A stretch of 64,000 nt of DNA, from the NCBI RefSeq assembly GCF_003219815.1, contig NZ_QJVD01000005.1, positions 1 through 64,000 of the forward strand. Direction: 5' to 3'. The translations under genes and the position numbers were made by a program. The notes beneath the pieces are model-generated. The model did no database searches. It saw only the letters and a list, made by a program, of their open reading frames with translations, and was not told the DNA's origin. Below are positions 1 through 11,478 of the stretch, in pieces. How positions within the stretch are numbered: the stretch's first letter is position 1; each line of letters starts with the position of its first letter. The stretch is from Arthrobacter livingstonensis (lineage in GTDB: Bacteria; Actinomycetota; Actinomycetes; Actinomycetales; Micrococcaceae).

Positions 1-178
1 TGCTGCCCAAAAACGCCAAGCCACCAAAAATTGAGATCCAACCGCTCACCAAACCGGATCGGTGGAATGAGGCTAAGACGGCCGCGAAGGCAACCACGCA
101 AGCAGCCGCCGCGCTCGCGACAGTGTGCAAGCCCCTCACTGCGCAGCCAACCAACACCTTCCCCGGAACCACCGTTGT
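1..178 (-). other. Hydrophobic open frame fused to the IS110 fragment, runs off left edge
   Basis: After transposase similarity stops near position 179, the same reverse-strand frame stays open to the window edge. It encodes a hydrophobic, alanine-rich stretch that would span a membrane. This is not transposase sequence, so the element was broken here and joined to other DNA. I do not recognise the protein. An open frame over about 60 codons can occur by chance at this GC content, so it may not be a gene. Confidence 0.25.
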
Positions 179-412
179 GGCCTGGGCCACGGCGACGGGC
201 AGGGCGCCGATGGTGGAGGGCTGGTCCACGACCAGCAGCACGGTGCCCTTGCCGGCGACGGCCTTGATGATGGAGCACAGTTTCGCCTCGTCCTGGGGCA
301 GTGCCCGGTCGAGAGGTTTCTTGCCCTTGCGGTCGATGGCGTCGGCGTGGTGATTGCTCTTGCCGACGTCGACACCGATGAAAATGTCAACTTGTTCGTG
401 GTCCTTGATCAA
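179..412 (-). pseudogene. IS110-family transposase, N-terminal fragment
   Basis: The reverse strand encodes about 78 residues resembling the start of IS110-family DEDD transposases. They include the motif IGVDVGKSNHHA with the first catalytic aspartate of the RuvC-like domain, a DEAKL segment, and LLVVDQPSTIGALPVAVAQ. The likely start is TTG at 412, because GGGAGG lies six bases before it. A complete family member is about 400 residues, so this is only the first fifth, and similarity stops abruptly at 179. The C-terminal part of an IS110 transposase lies on the same strand at higher coordinates, that is upstream in reading direction, so the two pieces are permuted. No active enzyme can be made from this copy. 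Confidence 0.75.
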
Positions 413-694
413 CGCAAACCTCCCAGAAATTGTGTTGTGCAATTCGGTGTTGGCTTGTCCTGCGGCGGCAAGGCTCGGCATCTTTCGTTACGGCTGACCT
501 ACACGGTGTTTCATTGTGCTGGTCCGGTCCCCATTAGCGATATCCCTGGCGCCTGGCGAATCCCGGTGACAACACCCCCCGGATCATTGATGACTGGGGG
601 ACTTAATCATGCCGGGACCGACAGGCCAACAACCCCAATTCATACTCGTTTAGGGGCTACTTAAAAAACATCTGATGGGGCTAGGACGTCAAGA
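413..694 (-). other. Non-coding DNA between IS110 tail and head; possible bridge-RNA region
   Basis: This stretch lies between the stop codon of the transposase C-terminal piece (695) and the start of the N-terminal piece (412), both reading on the reverse strand. It therefore has the layout of a right-end/left-end junction of a circularised or tandem IS110 element. IS110-type elements carry a structured bridge RNA in such non-coding ends. Seen here: a 7-bp pairing between 525-531 (CGGTCCC) and 614-620 (GGGACCG), enclosing two local hairpins, 565-568 with 573-576 and 575-580 with 596-600. The RNA assignment is inference from position and folding potential only. Confidence 0.35.
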
Positions 695-1195
695 TTACGT
701 CGTTTGGGAAGTCGTGGGGAATGCTGCTTCTTCCGAATAGGGGACGCGGTTCTGCAGGCGGTAGTGCAGACATCCCAGGAGCCTGTTGTAGAGGTTGCGT
801 TGGGCGGCTGTATGGGTGTCGCCTCGCTTCTTGCGTCGATCGTAGTGGGCGCGAGCACCGGGTGATGCCGTGAGCGCAGAAAACGCCCAGACATAGCCGG
901 CTGCAGCGAGCCGGTTATTCTTGACCCGGCAGGCGATGACAGCATGGCTTTTGCCACTGGCCCTGGTGACTGGTGCTGCTCCCGAGTAGGCCTCCAGCGA
1001 GGAGGCGTTGGAGAACCGGTCAGGGTCGTCACCAATTTCTGCCAGAATGCGTGCTCCGGTGGCGTTGCCTAAACCTGGCATGCTGGTAATGATCGTGGCG
1101 TCCGCATGCCTCAGGAAGAGCTGTTCGGTTCTGCGGGTCAGGTCATCAACGGTCTCCCTGGCTGCATCCATTTCTCCCAGCATTGCGGTGAGCTG
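695..1195 (-). pseudogene. IS110-family transposase, C-terminal fragment
   Basis: The reverse strand encodes about 165 residues matching the C-terminal half of IS110/IS116/IS902 transposases. The helix-hairpin-helix segment [19 protein letters not shown] is followed by LEAYSGAAPVTRASGKS, which carries the conserved catalytic serine region, then by the family tail with YDRRKKRGDTHTAAQRN. The frame ends in TAA at 695. Upstream it stays open only because it crosses the antisense of nhaA, and no start belongs to it. Similarity begins at about 1195, where nhaA similarity on the opposite strand begins, so the junction is sharp to within a few bases. Confidence 0.75.
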
Positions 1196-1990
1196 GGGGC
1201 CGTGGTGGACGACCTCATCGCCATCGCCATCATCGCCGTCTTCTACCCCGGCGAGCTGCACCTGCAATTCCTGGCCCTGACCGCCCTGCCGCTGCTGGCG
1301 TTCACGTGGCTGGTGCAAAAGCGCATCCACTCCTGGTACCTGCTGCTCCCGCTGGCCCTGGCCGCCTGGGCCCTGGTGCACGCCTCGGGCATCCATGCCA
1401 CGGTGGCCGGCGTGCTGCTGGGCTTCGCCGTCCCGGTGGTCCGCTCCGCCAAGCGCGGCGGCCCCGATGCCGGCCCCGGCCTGGCCGAACACTTCGAGCA
1501 TTTGGTCCGGCCGCTGTCCGCCGGGGTTGCCGTGCCGCTGTTTGCGTTCTTCTCCGCGGGAGTGGCGCTGGGCGGGCTGTCCGGGCTGAAGTCCGCCTTC
1601 ACCGACACCGTGGCGATCGGCATTGTGGTGGCGCTGGTGGCAGGCAAGTTCATCGGCGTCCTGGGTTCCACGTGGCTGGTCACCAAGACCACCAAAGCCA
1701 CGCTCGATGACGGACTGGCCTGGATCGATGTGGCCGGCCTGGCGCTGCTGGCCGGGGTGGGCTTCACGGTGTCCCTGTTGATCAGCGAGCTCAGCTTTGG
1801 TGACGGCAGCCCCCATTTCAACCACGCCAAAGTCGCCATCCTGGCCGGATCCGTCATTGCGGCGCTCCTGGCCTCCGTGGTGCTGCGCATCAGGAACAAG
1901 CACTACCGGCGCCTGGCACTGCTCGAATCAGCCGATGACGACGGCGATGGCGTCCCCGACGTCTTCCAGGTCGACGGGGACGGCAGCTGA
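1196..1990 (+). pseudogene. nhaA: NhaA Na+/H+ antiporter, 5'-truncated by the IS110 remnant
   Basis: About 263 residues match the C-terminal 60 percent of NhaA-type sodium/proton antiporters, which are membrane proteins of roughly 390-430 residues. The preserved part opens at [16 protein letters not shown], the helix that carries the essential aspartate pair, and continues through several hydrophobic helices, including [19 protein letters not shown]. It ends in an acidic tail rich in Asp and Gly. All helices before the aspartate pair are missing and replaced by antisense transposase sequence. An ATG at 1106 keeps the frame open, but its first 30 codons are not NhaA. The gene is therefore very probably inactive. 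Confidence 0.8.
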
Positions 1991-2045
1991 GCCAGCCGAC
2001 ACGGAGGTTTAGTTTGTCGAAACCCCGCGGCCGCACACGAGACCC

Positions 2046-2051
2046 TACACT
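2046..2051 (+). promoter_or_regulatory. -10 element of leaderless vanZ transcript
   Basis: TACACT fits the actinobacterial TAnnnT -10 pattern and lies seven bases before the GTG at 2059. The same layout, TAcgCTGGGG followed by a start codon, precedes rmlB at 5394. This suggests transcription begins at or next to the start codon. No convincing -35 is visible. Confidence 0.45.
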
Positions 2052-2058
2052 GGGGATT

Positions 2059-2508
2059 GTGAAGCCCTCCCGCCACCACGTGACCATGGTTCTTGCCGTG
2101 CTGTACTTCATGGCCCTTGCGGCCATGGTGTTTTGGCCGTCCCCCGTGGACCGGCCAGTTGACGGTGCACTAATGCAGGTCATTGCCTGGTTGCACAGTC
2201 ACGGCCTTCCCCAGTGGTTCATCGGCTACCGGAAGGTTGAATTTGCGGCGAACATCCTTTTGTTTGTTCCATTTGGCTTCATAATCGCCGTACGGCTGCA
2301 CCGCATATATTGGTGGGTGGCCGTGGCGGCAGCAGCGGTGGTGTCCGGCCTAATTGAACTGACACAGGCAATGCTCCTGCCCGAGAGAGTCCCTGCATGG
2401 AGCGACATCGTGGCCAACACCTCAGGGGCACTAATCGGCGCAGTGCTCGTCCTCACGCTGCGGGCGGTCTTCACCCGCAGCAACAAGCGGGCAGACGCCC
2501 GACAGTAA
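2059..2508 (+). CDS. VanZ family membrane protein
   Basis: This is a protein of about 149 residues with four predicted membrane segments. It has the VanZ-like hallmark of a polar first loop and EFAANILLFVPFGF in the second helix, then SGLIELTQAMLLPERVPAWSDIVANTSGALIG. The E-x-x-Q and D-x-x-x-N positions are typical of the family. VanZ-like proteins are linked to resistance to teicoplanin-type glycopeptides in enterococci, but most actinobacterial members have no known role. The start is chosen at GTG 2059 because of the -10 placement. TTG at 2014 is an alternative that has GGAGG six bases before it and would add 15 residues without membrane character. The gene converges on sufU. Confidence 0.75.
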   Translation: MKPSRHHVTMVLAVLYFMALAAMVFWPSPVDRPVDGALMQVIAWLHSHGLPQWFIGYRKVEFAANILLFVPFGFIIAVRLHRIYWWVAVAAAAVVSGLIELTQAMLLPERVPAWSDIVANTSGALIGAVLVLTLRAVFTRSNKRADARQ

Positions 2509-2521
2509 AATTCTCTAATCT

Positions 2522-2553
2522 CGGCACCGCCGAGCTAACGCTCGGCGGTGCCG
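2522..2553. terminator. Bidirectional hairpin terminator between vanZ and sufU
   Basis: A perfect 14-bp inverted repeat (2522-2535 with 2540-2553) encloses the loop TAAC. It sits 14 bases after the vanZ stop and just past the sufU stop on the other strand. The sufU side continues into a TA-rich run, so it should work for both convergent genes. Confidence 0.85.
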
Positions 2554-2561
2554 ATTGGCAG

Positions 2562-3035
2562 CTACCCCGTCTGGTTCAGTGCGTCCTCTGCCGCCACCCA
2601 GGCGAGCATGGCGCACTTGACACGGGCCGGAAACTTGGAGACCCCGGAGAGCGCTGCGGCGTCGCCGAGCACCTCCTCGTCGGCTTCCAGCTTGCCGCGT
2701 GAGCGCATCACCTCGCGGAAGGAGTCGATGAGCCCCTGCACTTCACCGGCGCCCAGTCCCACCACCAATTCACTGAGGATGGACGCGGAGGCCATCGAGA
2801 TGGAACAGCCATCCCCCGCCCAGTGGATCCCGGAAACCGCCCGCCCCGAACCGGTGCCGGCCGTTTCCACCCGGAGCGTGATCTCATCCCCGCAGACCGG
2901 ATTCAATTGGTGGCACTGCCCCACACCGGCCGGCAGATGCAGGCCCTGGAGCTGGTCGTCGGCCAGGTCCGCGCCCGTGCGGGTCTTGGCCTGCTCAAGG
3001 ATGATTTGCTGGTACAGCGAATCCAATGCACTCAT
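2562..3035 (-). CDS. sufU: SufU-type iron-sulfur cluster assembly sulfurtransferase/scaffold
   Basis: This protein of 157 residues matches the IscU-like SufU family, which takes sulfur from SufS in Gram-positive bacteria. The conserved zinc and sulfur-transfer cysteines are visible in LNPVCGDEI, in GDGCSISMASASILSE, and in FPARVKCAMLAW near the C terminus. The ATG start is preceded by GGAG eight bases upstream, inside the end of sufS, and the two genes are separated by only three bases, so they are co-transcribed and probably coupled. The sufBCD genes usually present beside this pair are not in the window. Confidence 0.9.
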   Translation of the reverse strand: MSALDSLYQQIILEQAKTRTGADLADDQLQGLHLPAGVGQCHQLNPVCGDEITLRVETAGTGSGRAVSGIHWAGDGCSISMASASILSELVVGLGAGEVQGLIDSFREVMRSRGKLEADEEVLGDAAALSGVSKFPARVKCAMLAWVAAEDALNQTG

Positions 3036-3038
3036 TTT

Positions 3039-4352
3039 CTAGGCTCCGGTAATTCCAAAGTAGGGGCGCACCCCGGCCACTGCGGTCAGGAACGCATCCA
3101 CCTCATCGGTGGTGTTGTACAGGTACGTGCTGGCACGGGTGGAGGCGCTCAGCCCCAGCCTCCGGTGCAGCGGCTGCGCGCAGTGATGGCCCACGCGGAC
3201 GGCGATGCCGGAAGCGTCCAGGAACTGGCCGACGTCGTGCGCGTGGACGCCGTCCACCTCAAAGGCGGCCAGGCCGGCACGGGCCGTGCCGGCCGAAGGG
3301 CCCAGGACACGGATCCCGGGAATGTCCTCCAGCCCGGCGACCATGCGCTGGCCCAGGGCCGACTCCCACTGGTGGATCCGCTCCATGCCGGTTTCGCTAA
3401 GGTAGTTCACTGCGGCGGCGAAGGCGGCGGCTTGGGAGATGGCCTGGGTGCCGGCCTCAAAACGCTGCGGCGACGGCAGGTATCCCGCGCGCTCCATGGT
3501 AACGGTGGTGATCATTGAGCCGCCGGTCAGAAACGGCGGCATGGCGTCCAGGAGTTCCGCGCGCCCGTAGACGGCGCCGATCCCTGTGGGCGCCAGCATC
3601 TTGTGCCCGGAGAACACGGCAAAGTCCACGTCCAGGGCCTTCACGTCCAGGACCAGGTGCGGCGCGGACTGGCAGGCGTCGAGCACCACCAGGGCGCCGA
3701 CGTCGTGCGCCATGCGGGTCAACTCCACGACAGGATTGATGACGCCGGTGACGTTTGAAACGTGCGTGAACGCGAAAACCTTGGTGCGGGAGGTGAACAG
3801 TGCGGCCGCCGCCTCCATGTCCAGCAGGCCGTCCTCCATGATGGGGATGAACGTCAGCGTTGCCCCGGTGCGCCGGCACAGCTCCTGCCACGGGACGAGG
3901 TTGGCGTGGTGCTCCATCTCCGTCACCAGCACCTCATCCCCGGGCCCGACGGCGAACTGCCGCGCTTCGGCGGGGACGTCGCCAACGCTGGCGTTGCCGA
4001 AGGAGTAGGCAATCAGGTTCAGGCCCGCGGTGGCGTTGGCCGTCCAGACAAGCTCGTTTTCGGCCGCCCCGATAAAGGCGGCCACAGTGGCGCGGGCGTC
4101 CTCAAAGACGTCGGTGGCGGCCACGGCCAAGGTGTGGGCGCCGCGGTGCACGGCTGAGTTGCGCTGCTCATAGAATTCCTGCTCGGCTTCCATGACGCTG
4201 ACGGGCTTTTGCGAGGTGGCCCCGGAATCCAGGTACACCAGCGCATTGCCATTGACCTGTTGGTCAAGGATGGGGAAGTCGTTGCGGATGCGGCGCACCT
4301 CCACGTCCGTCAACGGTCCGTCATGGAAGTGGTCAGCGGATTTCAACACCAA
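3039..4352 (-). CDS. sufS: SufS/Csd cysteine desulfurase
   Basis: This PLP-dependent enzyme removes sulfur from cysteine for Fe-S cluster assembly and passes it to SufU. The lysine that binds PLP is in SGHKMLAPTGIG. The catalytic cysteine is in RVGHHCAQPLHRRLG, and an aspartate-histidine region is present (DACQSAPH, EMEHHANLVPW). The frame is open up to an ATG at 4427, but that segment lacks family similarity. TTG at 4352 has AAGGAG eight bases upstream and gives about 437 residues, a normal length, so I prefer it; GTG at 4349 is equally in frame. The gene is followed by sufU and preceded by its own probable control region after rmlA. Confidence 0.88.
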   Translation of the reverse strand: MVLKSADHFHDGPLTDVEVRRIRNDFPILDQQVNGNALVYLDSGATSQKPVSVMEAEQEFYEQRNSAVHRGAHTLAVAATDVFEDARATVAAFIGAAENELVWTANATAGLNLIAYSFGNASVGDVPAEARQFAVGPGDEVLVTEMEHHANLVPWQELCRRTGATLTFIPIMEDGLLDMEAAAALFTSRTKVFAFTHVSNVTGVINPVVELTRMAHDVGALVVLDACQSAPHLVLDVKALDVDFAVFSGHKMLAPTGIGAVYGRAELLDAMPPFLTGGSMITTVTMERAGYLPSPQRFEAGTQAISQAAAFAAAVNYLSETGMERIHQWESALGQRMVAGLEDIPGIRVLGPSAGTARAGLAAFEVDGVHAHDVGQFLDASGIAVRVGHHCAQPLHRRLGLSASTRASTYLYNTTDEVDAFLTAVAGVRPYFGITGA

Positions 4353-4397
4353 AACGCATGCTCCTTGCTTGCTGTGCCGGGCCGGGGCCGGCCGGGC

Positions 4398-4429
4398 CAT
4401 TGAATTGGACAAATAAGTCACATTCAATG
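4398..4429 (-). promoter_or_regulatory. Dyad operator upstream of sufS
   Basis: CATTGAAT at 4398-4405 is mirrored by ATTCAATG at 4422-4429, with 16 bases between. The AT-rich block stands out against the surrounding GC-rich DNA and lies 46-77 bases before the sufS start. The site has the size of a dimeric repressor operator. The cognate regulator is unknown. Confidence 0.45.
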
Positions 4430-4480
4430 CACTTAATTATCGCACCGATTGAACGCGTCCCTGTCCGTCGCGCGGTCCGT

Positions 4481-7842
<3,362 letters not shown>

Positions 7843-7846
<4 letters not shown>

Positions 7847-9048
7847 GGACGGGCAGGGCCGCCGTCGTCGGAGGAGGCATCATTGGCACCGCCGTTGCGA
7901 GGGAACTCCTGCTGGGCGGTACGGCGTCGGAAGTGACCTTGTTTGAAAAGGAAGCCGAGCTGTCCTATCACCAAACGGGGCACAACAGCGGGGTGGTCCA
8001 TGCCGGACTCTATTACGAGCCCGGCGGGCTGAAGGCCACGCTGTGCCGCCGCGGCGTGGGCCTGCTGCGGGACCTTGCGTCCCGGCGGGAGGTCCCGTTT
8101 GAGGAATGCGGGAAGGTGGTGGTGGCCCGGGACGCGGTGGAACTTCAGCGGCTGCAAGCCATCTTCCAGCGTGCCGTTGCGAACGGGGTGCCGGACGTCC
8201 GCATGGTTGACGGCAGGGAACTGGCCGACATCGAGCCACATGCCGTGGGCGTCGCCGCGCTTCACTCCCCCACCACCGCCATTACCGACTACCGTGCGGT
8301 CACCGCTGCCCTGGCAGGTGAGTTCACGGAGGGCGGCGGGGTAGTCCGGCTGAACAGCCTGGTGCGCGAAGTGGTGGAATCCGGCAACGGGGTGCAGGTT
8401 GAACTGGATTCCGGGCTGGAGGACTTTGACCTTGTCATCAACTGCGCGGGGCTGCAGTCGGACCGGCTGGCGAAGAGCTCAGGGGACGCCAGGGAACCCC
8501 GGATCGTGCCGTTCTTTGGCGAGTACTTCCTGCTCCGGCCCGAACGGAGCAGTCTGGTCAACGGGTTGATCTACCCGGTGCCCGATCCGCGGTACCCCTT
8601 TCTGGGCGTTCACCTGACCAAGCGCGTGGACGGGGCCGTCATGGTGGGCCCCAACGCCTTCCTTGCTGGCGGGCGTGAGGCCTACCGCGGCCTGCAGTTC
8701 TCCCCGGGCGACCTGGCCGACGTGGCCGGATTCCCCGGATTCTGGCGCTTCGCCGCCGGAAACGTGCCTGCCGCGGTCCGCGAGATGCGCACCGTGCTGA
8801 GCAGGCGCGCCTTTGTGGGGGCGGCCAGGGCCTATGTGCCGGAGCTGGCCATGGCCGACGTCGTTCCCGGCCACCGTGGCATCCGCGCCCAGGCGATGAA
8901 CGCCGACGGCAGTCTGGTGGACGACTTTGTCATCACCGGAAGCAGGCGCATCCTGCACGTGCGCAACGCCCCGTCGCCGGGGGCGACGTCGTCGTTGGCG
9001 ATCGCGGAGCACATTGTGCGGCAGGCCACGGCGAGGCTGGTCGAATGA
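7843..9048 (+). CDS. lhgO: L-2-hydroxyglutarate oxidase (FAD-dependent)
   Basis: This protein of 401 residues is of the D-amino-acid-oxidase-like FAD family. The dinucleotide fold AAVVGGGIIGTAVARELL starts at residue 6, followed by LSYHQTGHNSGVVHAGLYY, the substrate/FAD segment typical of LhgO. Further family motifs are INCAGLQSDRLA, VPFFGEYFLL and RNAPSPGATSSLAIAEHI near the C terminus. It oxidises L-2-hydroxyglutarate to 2-oxoglutarate, passing electrons to the membrane in characterised relatives. GTG at 7843 is the start because it overlaps the rmlCD stop and gives the normal length. It overlaps efeO by four bases. There is no obvious functional link to rhamnose genes. Confidence 0.88.
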
Positions 9049-10247
9049 ACCAGGAAGTGACGCTCCGCCGGCAATGGATCGCGACGGGCGTGGCGGTGGT
9101 TGCCTCCGCCGCTGTCATTGCCATTGCTGCGACGGGAGCCCGGTCAGAGCCTCCCGCCACCCCTGAACAATCCACGGCCGTAGTCAGCGTGAGCGACGCG
9201 GCGTGCGGTTCCGGAGCCGGGGCACGATCCGCGGGACCTGTAACGTTCACGCTCCGGAACGATTCCAAATGGCCGACGGAGGTTTACCTCGTCAAGCAGC
9301 CTGGCCTCGGCACCTTGTTTCGATCGGTGATTCTTGGGCCCGGCGTCTCCTTGAATGAACGCGCCGTGCTGGGTCCCGGCAGCTATTCCTTCCAGTGCCT
9401 TCAGGGAGGCCAGGTTCGCTCAATCTCCCTCCCCTTCGCCGTCACCGGCGAGGTGTCTTCGGATGATACTCCTGCCATCAAGCAGGCCTCCTCGGGTGAA
9501 CTGCAGCAGTCCAACAACCTTTATCTCCGGTATGCCTCGCAGACGCTTGGGACCATGGCCCCGCAGTTGCGCGGGCTCACGGCGGCCCTGGCATCCGGCA
9601 ACCTTGCTTCCGCCCGCCTTTATTGGCTGGACGCACGCCAAACCTGGGCTGGACTCGGCGCAGCATATGGCAGTTTCGGTGACGCCGGGGACAACATACA
9701 GGGCGTTCGCAATCCTGCACTGGCACCGGCGAACGATCCGGCTTTTACCGGCCTGGGACGCATCGAATACGGGCTCTACCATAGGGACTCCGCACAGGCA
9801 CTTAAAGAGGCGGCGGTCAAATTGGACAAAGATGTGGCCGCCCTTGCCGGGCAGCTGCGCACGCTGCCGCTTGTTCCCGGCTCGCTGCCGCTCCGTGCCC
9901 ACGAAATCCTGGAAGACACTTTGCGTGACACGCTGTCGGGGCAGGACGACCAAGGAGCCGGTATGGCGTTCGCGATCACGTCGGCGGATGTGTTGGCCAC
10001 CCGCGCAACGGTCGCGGACTTGGCCGGACCTCTGGAGTCCCGCCGCCCCGGCATCACGGCCACGATCAACACCACGCTCGATGCCGTCAACACCGCTCTG
10101 GCACCACTCCACAGGAACAATTCCTGGATCACGCTCGCCGACGCCACGCCGAGCCAGCGCCGGTCCGTCAACGCAGCGGTTTCTTCCGCCCTTGAAGCAC
10201 TGGCGGACATACCCCAATTACTCGCACTGCCACAAGGCAGTGAATAG
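9045..10247 (+). CDS. efeO: EfeO-type iron uptake protein (cupredoxin + M75 domain)
   Basis: This exported protein has 400 residues, with a membrane/signal segment at about residues 11-29. A cupredoxin-like domain at 45-140 (SVSDAACGSG to YSFQCLQGG) is followed by an imelysin/M75 alpha-helical domain at about 150-395. The iron-binding motif region is visible as LRAHEILEDTLRD, and the family segment as FTGLGRIEYGLY. In EfeUOB systems EfeO binds iron outside the membrane for the EfeU permease. The gene overlaps lhgO by four bases and is followed 13 bases later by efeB. No efeU permease gene is present here. Confidence 0.85.
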   Translation: MNQEVTLRRQWIATGVAVVASAAVIAIAATGARSEPPATPEQSTAVVSVSDAACGSGAGARSAGPVTFTLRNDSKWPTEVYLVKQPGLGTLFRSVILGPGVSLNERAVLGPGSYSFQCLQGGQVRSISLPFAVTGEVSSDDTPAIKQASSGELQQSNNLYLRYASQTLGTMAPQLRGLTAALASGNLASARLYWLDARQTWAGLGAAYGSFGDAGDNIQGVRNPALAPANDPAFTGLGRIEYGLYHRDSAQALKEAAVKLDKDVAALAGQLRTLPLVPGSLPLRAHEILEDTLRDTLSGQDDQGAGMAFAITSADVLATRATVADLAGPLESRRPGITATINTTLDAVNTALAPLHRNNSWITLADATPSQRRSVNAAVSSALEALADIPQLLALPQGSE

Positions 10248-10260
10248 GAAGGGCTCAGGC

Positions 10261-11478
10261 ATGTCACCGGAATCCATACCCTCCCGGCGCAGGGACTTCC
10301 TGCGCGGCGCGTTAACCACGGGAACGGCGGCTGCCGCTGCCGCAGCAATTGCTGCGGCAGCACCCCCAGCACACGCAGTCGGTGCCACGGCAGCATTTCC
10401 CTTTGAAGGGGAACACCAGGCCGGGGTGTATCTTCCGGCCAAACCACAGGCTGCCTCTACTTTCGCCGTCTTCGCATTGACTGCCACGGACAAGGCAGGG
10501 TTGAAGGCGTTGCTGCAGGCCGTCACGGACCGTGTCCGGATCCTCACTGCGGGCGGCACTCCAACTCCTGCCGGTTCGGGCGCGCCACCAGCGGATTCCG
10601 GCGTGCTCGGACCCGCCATGCCGTCTGACGGGCTGACGGTGACCGTCGGGCTGGGCCACGGCGCCTTCGACAGCCGGTTCGGCCTCGCATCGATGAAACC
10701 GCAAGGTCTGGGACCCCTGCGCATCTTCCCGGACGACGTTGCCGACCCTGCCTGGCTGGGCGGAGACGTTCTCCTGCAGATCTGTGCCAACTCACCGGAT
10801 ACTGTGCACCACGCCCTCCGGGACATCACCCGGCACACCCGTGCCTGGATCCAGCCCCAGTGGCAGATCAACGGCTTTGTCTCGCCTCCCCGCCCATCCG
10901 GTACCCCGCGAAACCTGTTCGGCTACAAGGACGGGATCGCGAACCCCTCCGAGCCGGATGGGCTTGTGTGGATCACGCCTGGTTCCGGGCAGCCGGAGTG
11001 GGCCGTCGGCGGCACCTTCATCGTGGTCCGGCTCATCCGCATGCTCGTCGAATTTTGGGACCGCGTTTCCGTCAACGAGCAAAACACGATGATCGGCCGT
11101 CGCCGCGACTCCGGAGCGCCCCTGGACGGCTCCTTGGAAAGGGACACGCCACAGTATGCAAAAGACCCCAACGGCGTTGTCATCCCGCTGGCCGCGCACA
11201 TTCGGCTGGCCAATCCACGGACGCCCGCGTCTGACGGCACCAGGTTATTGCGCCGTGGGTACAACTATGTCCTGGGCCAGGACCCGACGGGCAACCAAAA
11301 CGTGGGTCTCATCTTTGCGTGCTACCAGGCCAACATCCAAAAACAGTTTGAGGCGGTTCAGGAGCGGTTGGCTGGCGAGCCGATGACCGACTACATCCAG
11401 GCATTCGGCGGCCAGTACTTCATCGGCCTGCCCGGAGTCACCGGCAATGGCTTCCTGGGTGCGGGCCTGTTCAGCTGA
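10261..11478 (+). CDS. efeB: EfeB-type deferrochelatase/dye-decolorizing peroxidase, Tat-exported
   Basis: This 405-residue heme protein carries a twin-arginine signal, SRRRDFLRGALTTG, at residues 8-21 and an alanine-rich hydrophobic region ending near AHA. The DyP hallmark FGYKDGIANP contains the GxxDG distal aspartate. The proximal histidine is in AAHIRLANPRTP, and LLRRGYNY is typical of EfeB. It is thought to act on heme or ferrous iron outside the cell together with EfeO. AGGAAGG eight bases before the ATG marks the start. It is the last gene of the rmlB-rmlCD-lhgO-efeO-efeB series. Confidence 0.92.
   Translation: MSPESIPSRRRDFLRGALTTGTAAAAAAAIAAAAPPAHAVGATAAFPFEGEHQAGVYLPAKPQAASTFAVFALTATDKAGLKALLQAVTDRVRILTAGGTPTPAGSGAPPADSGVLGPAMPSDGLTVTVGLGHGAFDSRFGLASMKPQGLGPLRIFPDDVADPAWLGGDVLLQICANSPDTVHHALRDITRHTRAWIQPQWQINGFVSPPRPSGTPRNLFGYKDGIANPSEPDGLVWITPGSGQPEWAVGGTFIVVRLIRMLVEFWDRVSVNEQNTMIGRRRDSGAPLDGSLERDTPQYAKDPNGVVIPLAAHIRLANPRTPASDGTRLLRRGYNYVLGQDPTGNQNVGLIFACYQANIQKQFEAVQERLAGEPMTDYIQAFGGQYFIGLPGVTGNGFLGAGLFS

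Larger units (their letters stand above)
179..1195 (-). mobile_element. Degenerate IS110-family element (permuted remnants)
   Basis: This interval contains an IS110 transposase C-terminal piece (695-1195), non-coding DNA (413-694), and an N-terminal piece (179-412), all on the reverse strand. The middle of the transposase, including the other DEDD residues, is absent. Both outer edges are abrupt: one fuses to a hydrophobic frame and the other to truncated nhaA. The order tail-then-head fits either a deleted tandem pair or an integrated circle junction. I see no terminal inverted repeats, as is normal for this family. Confidence 0.65.

Noticed and set aside
1106-1195. ATG at 1106 as a true start of nhaA
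   Set aside because: The first 30 codons are antisense to the transposase, not NhaA.
695-1903. A 402-codon reverse frame that looks like one long protein
   Set aside because: Only the last 165 codons are transposase; the rest is antisense to nhaA and has low-complexity Gly/Gln/Arg composition.
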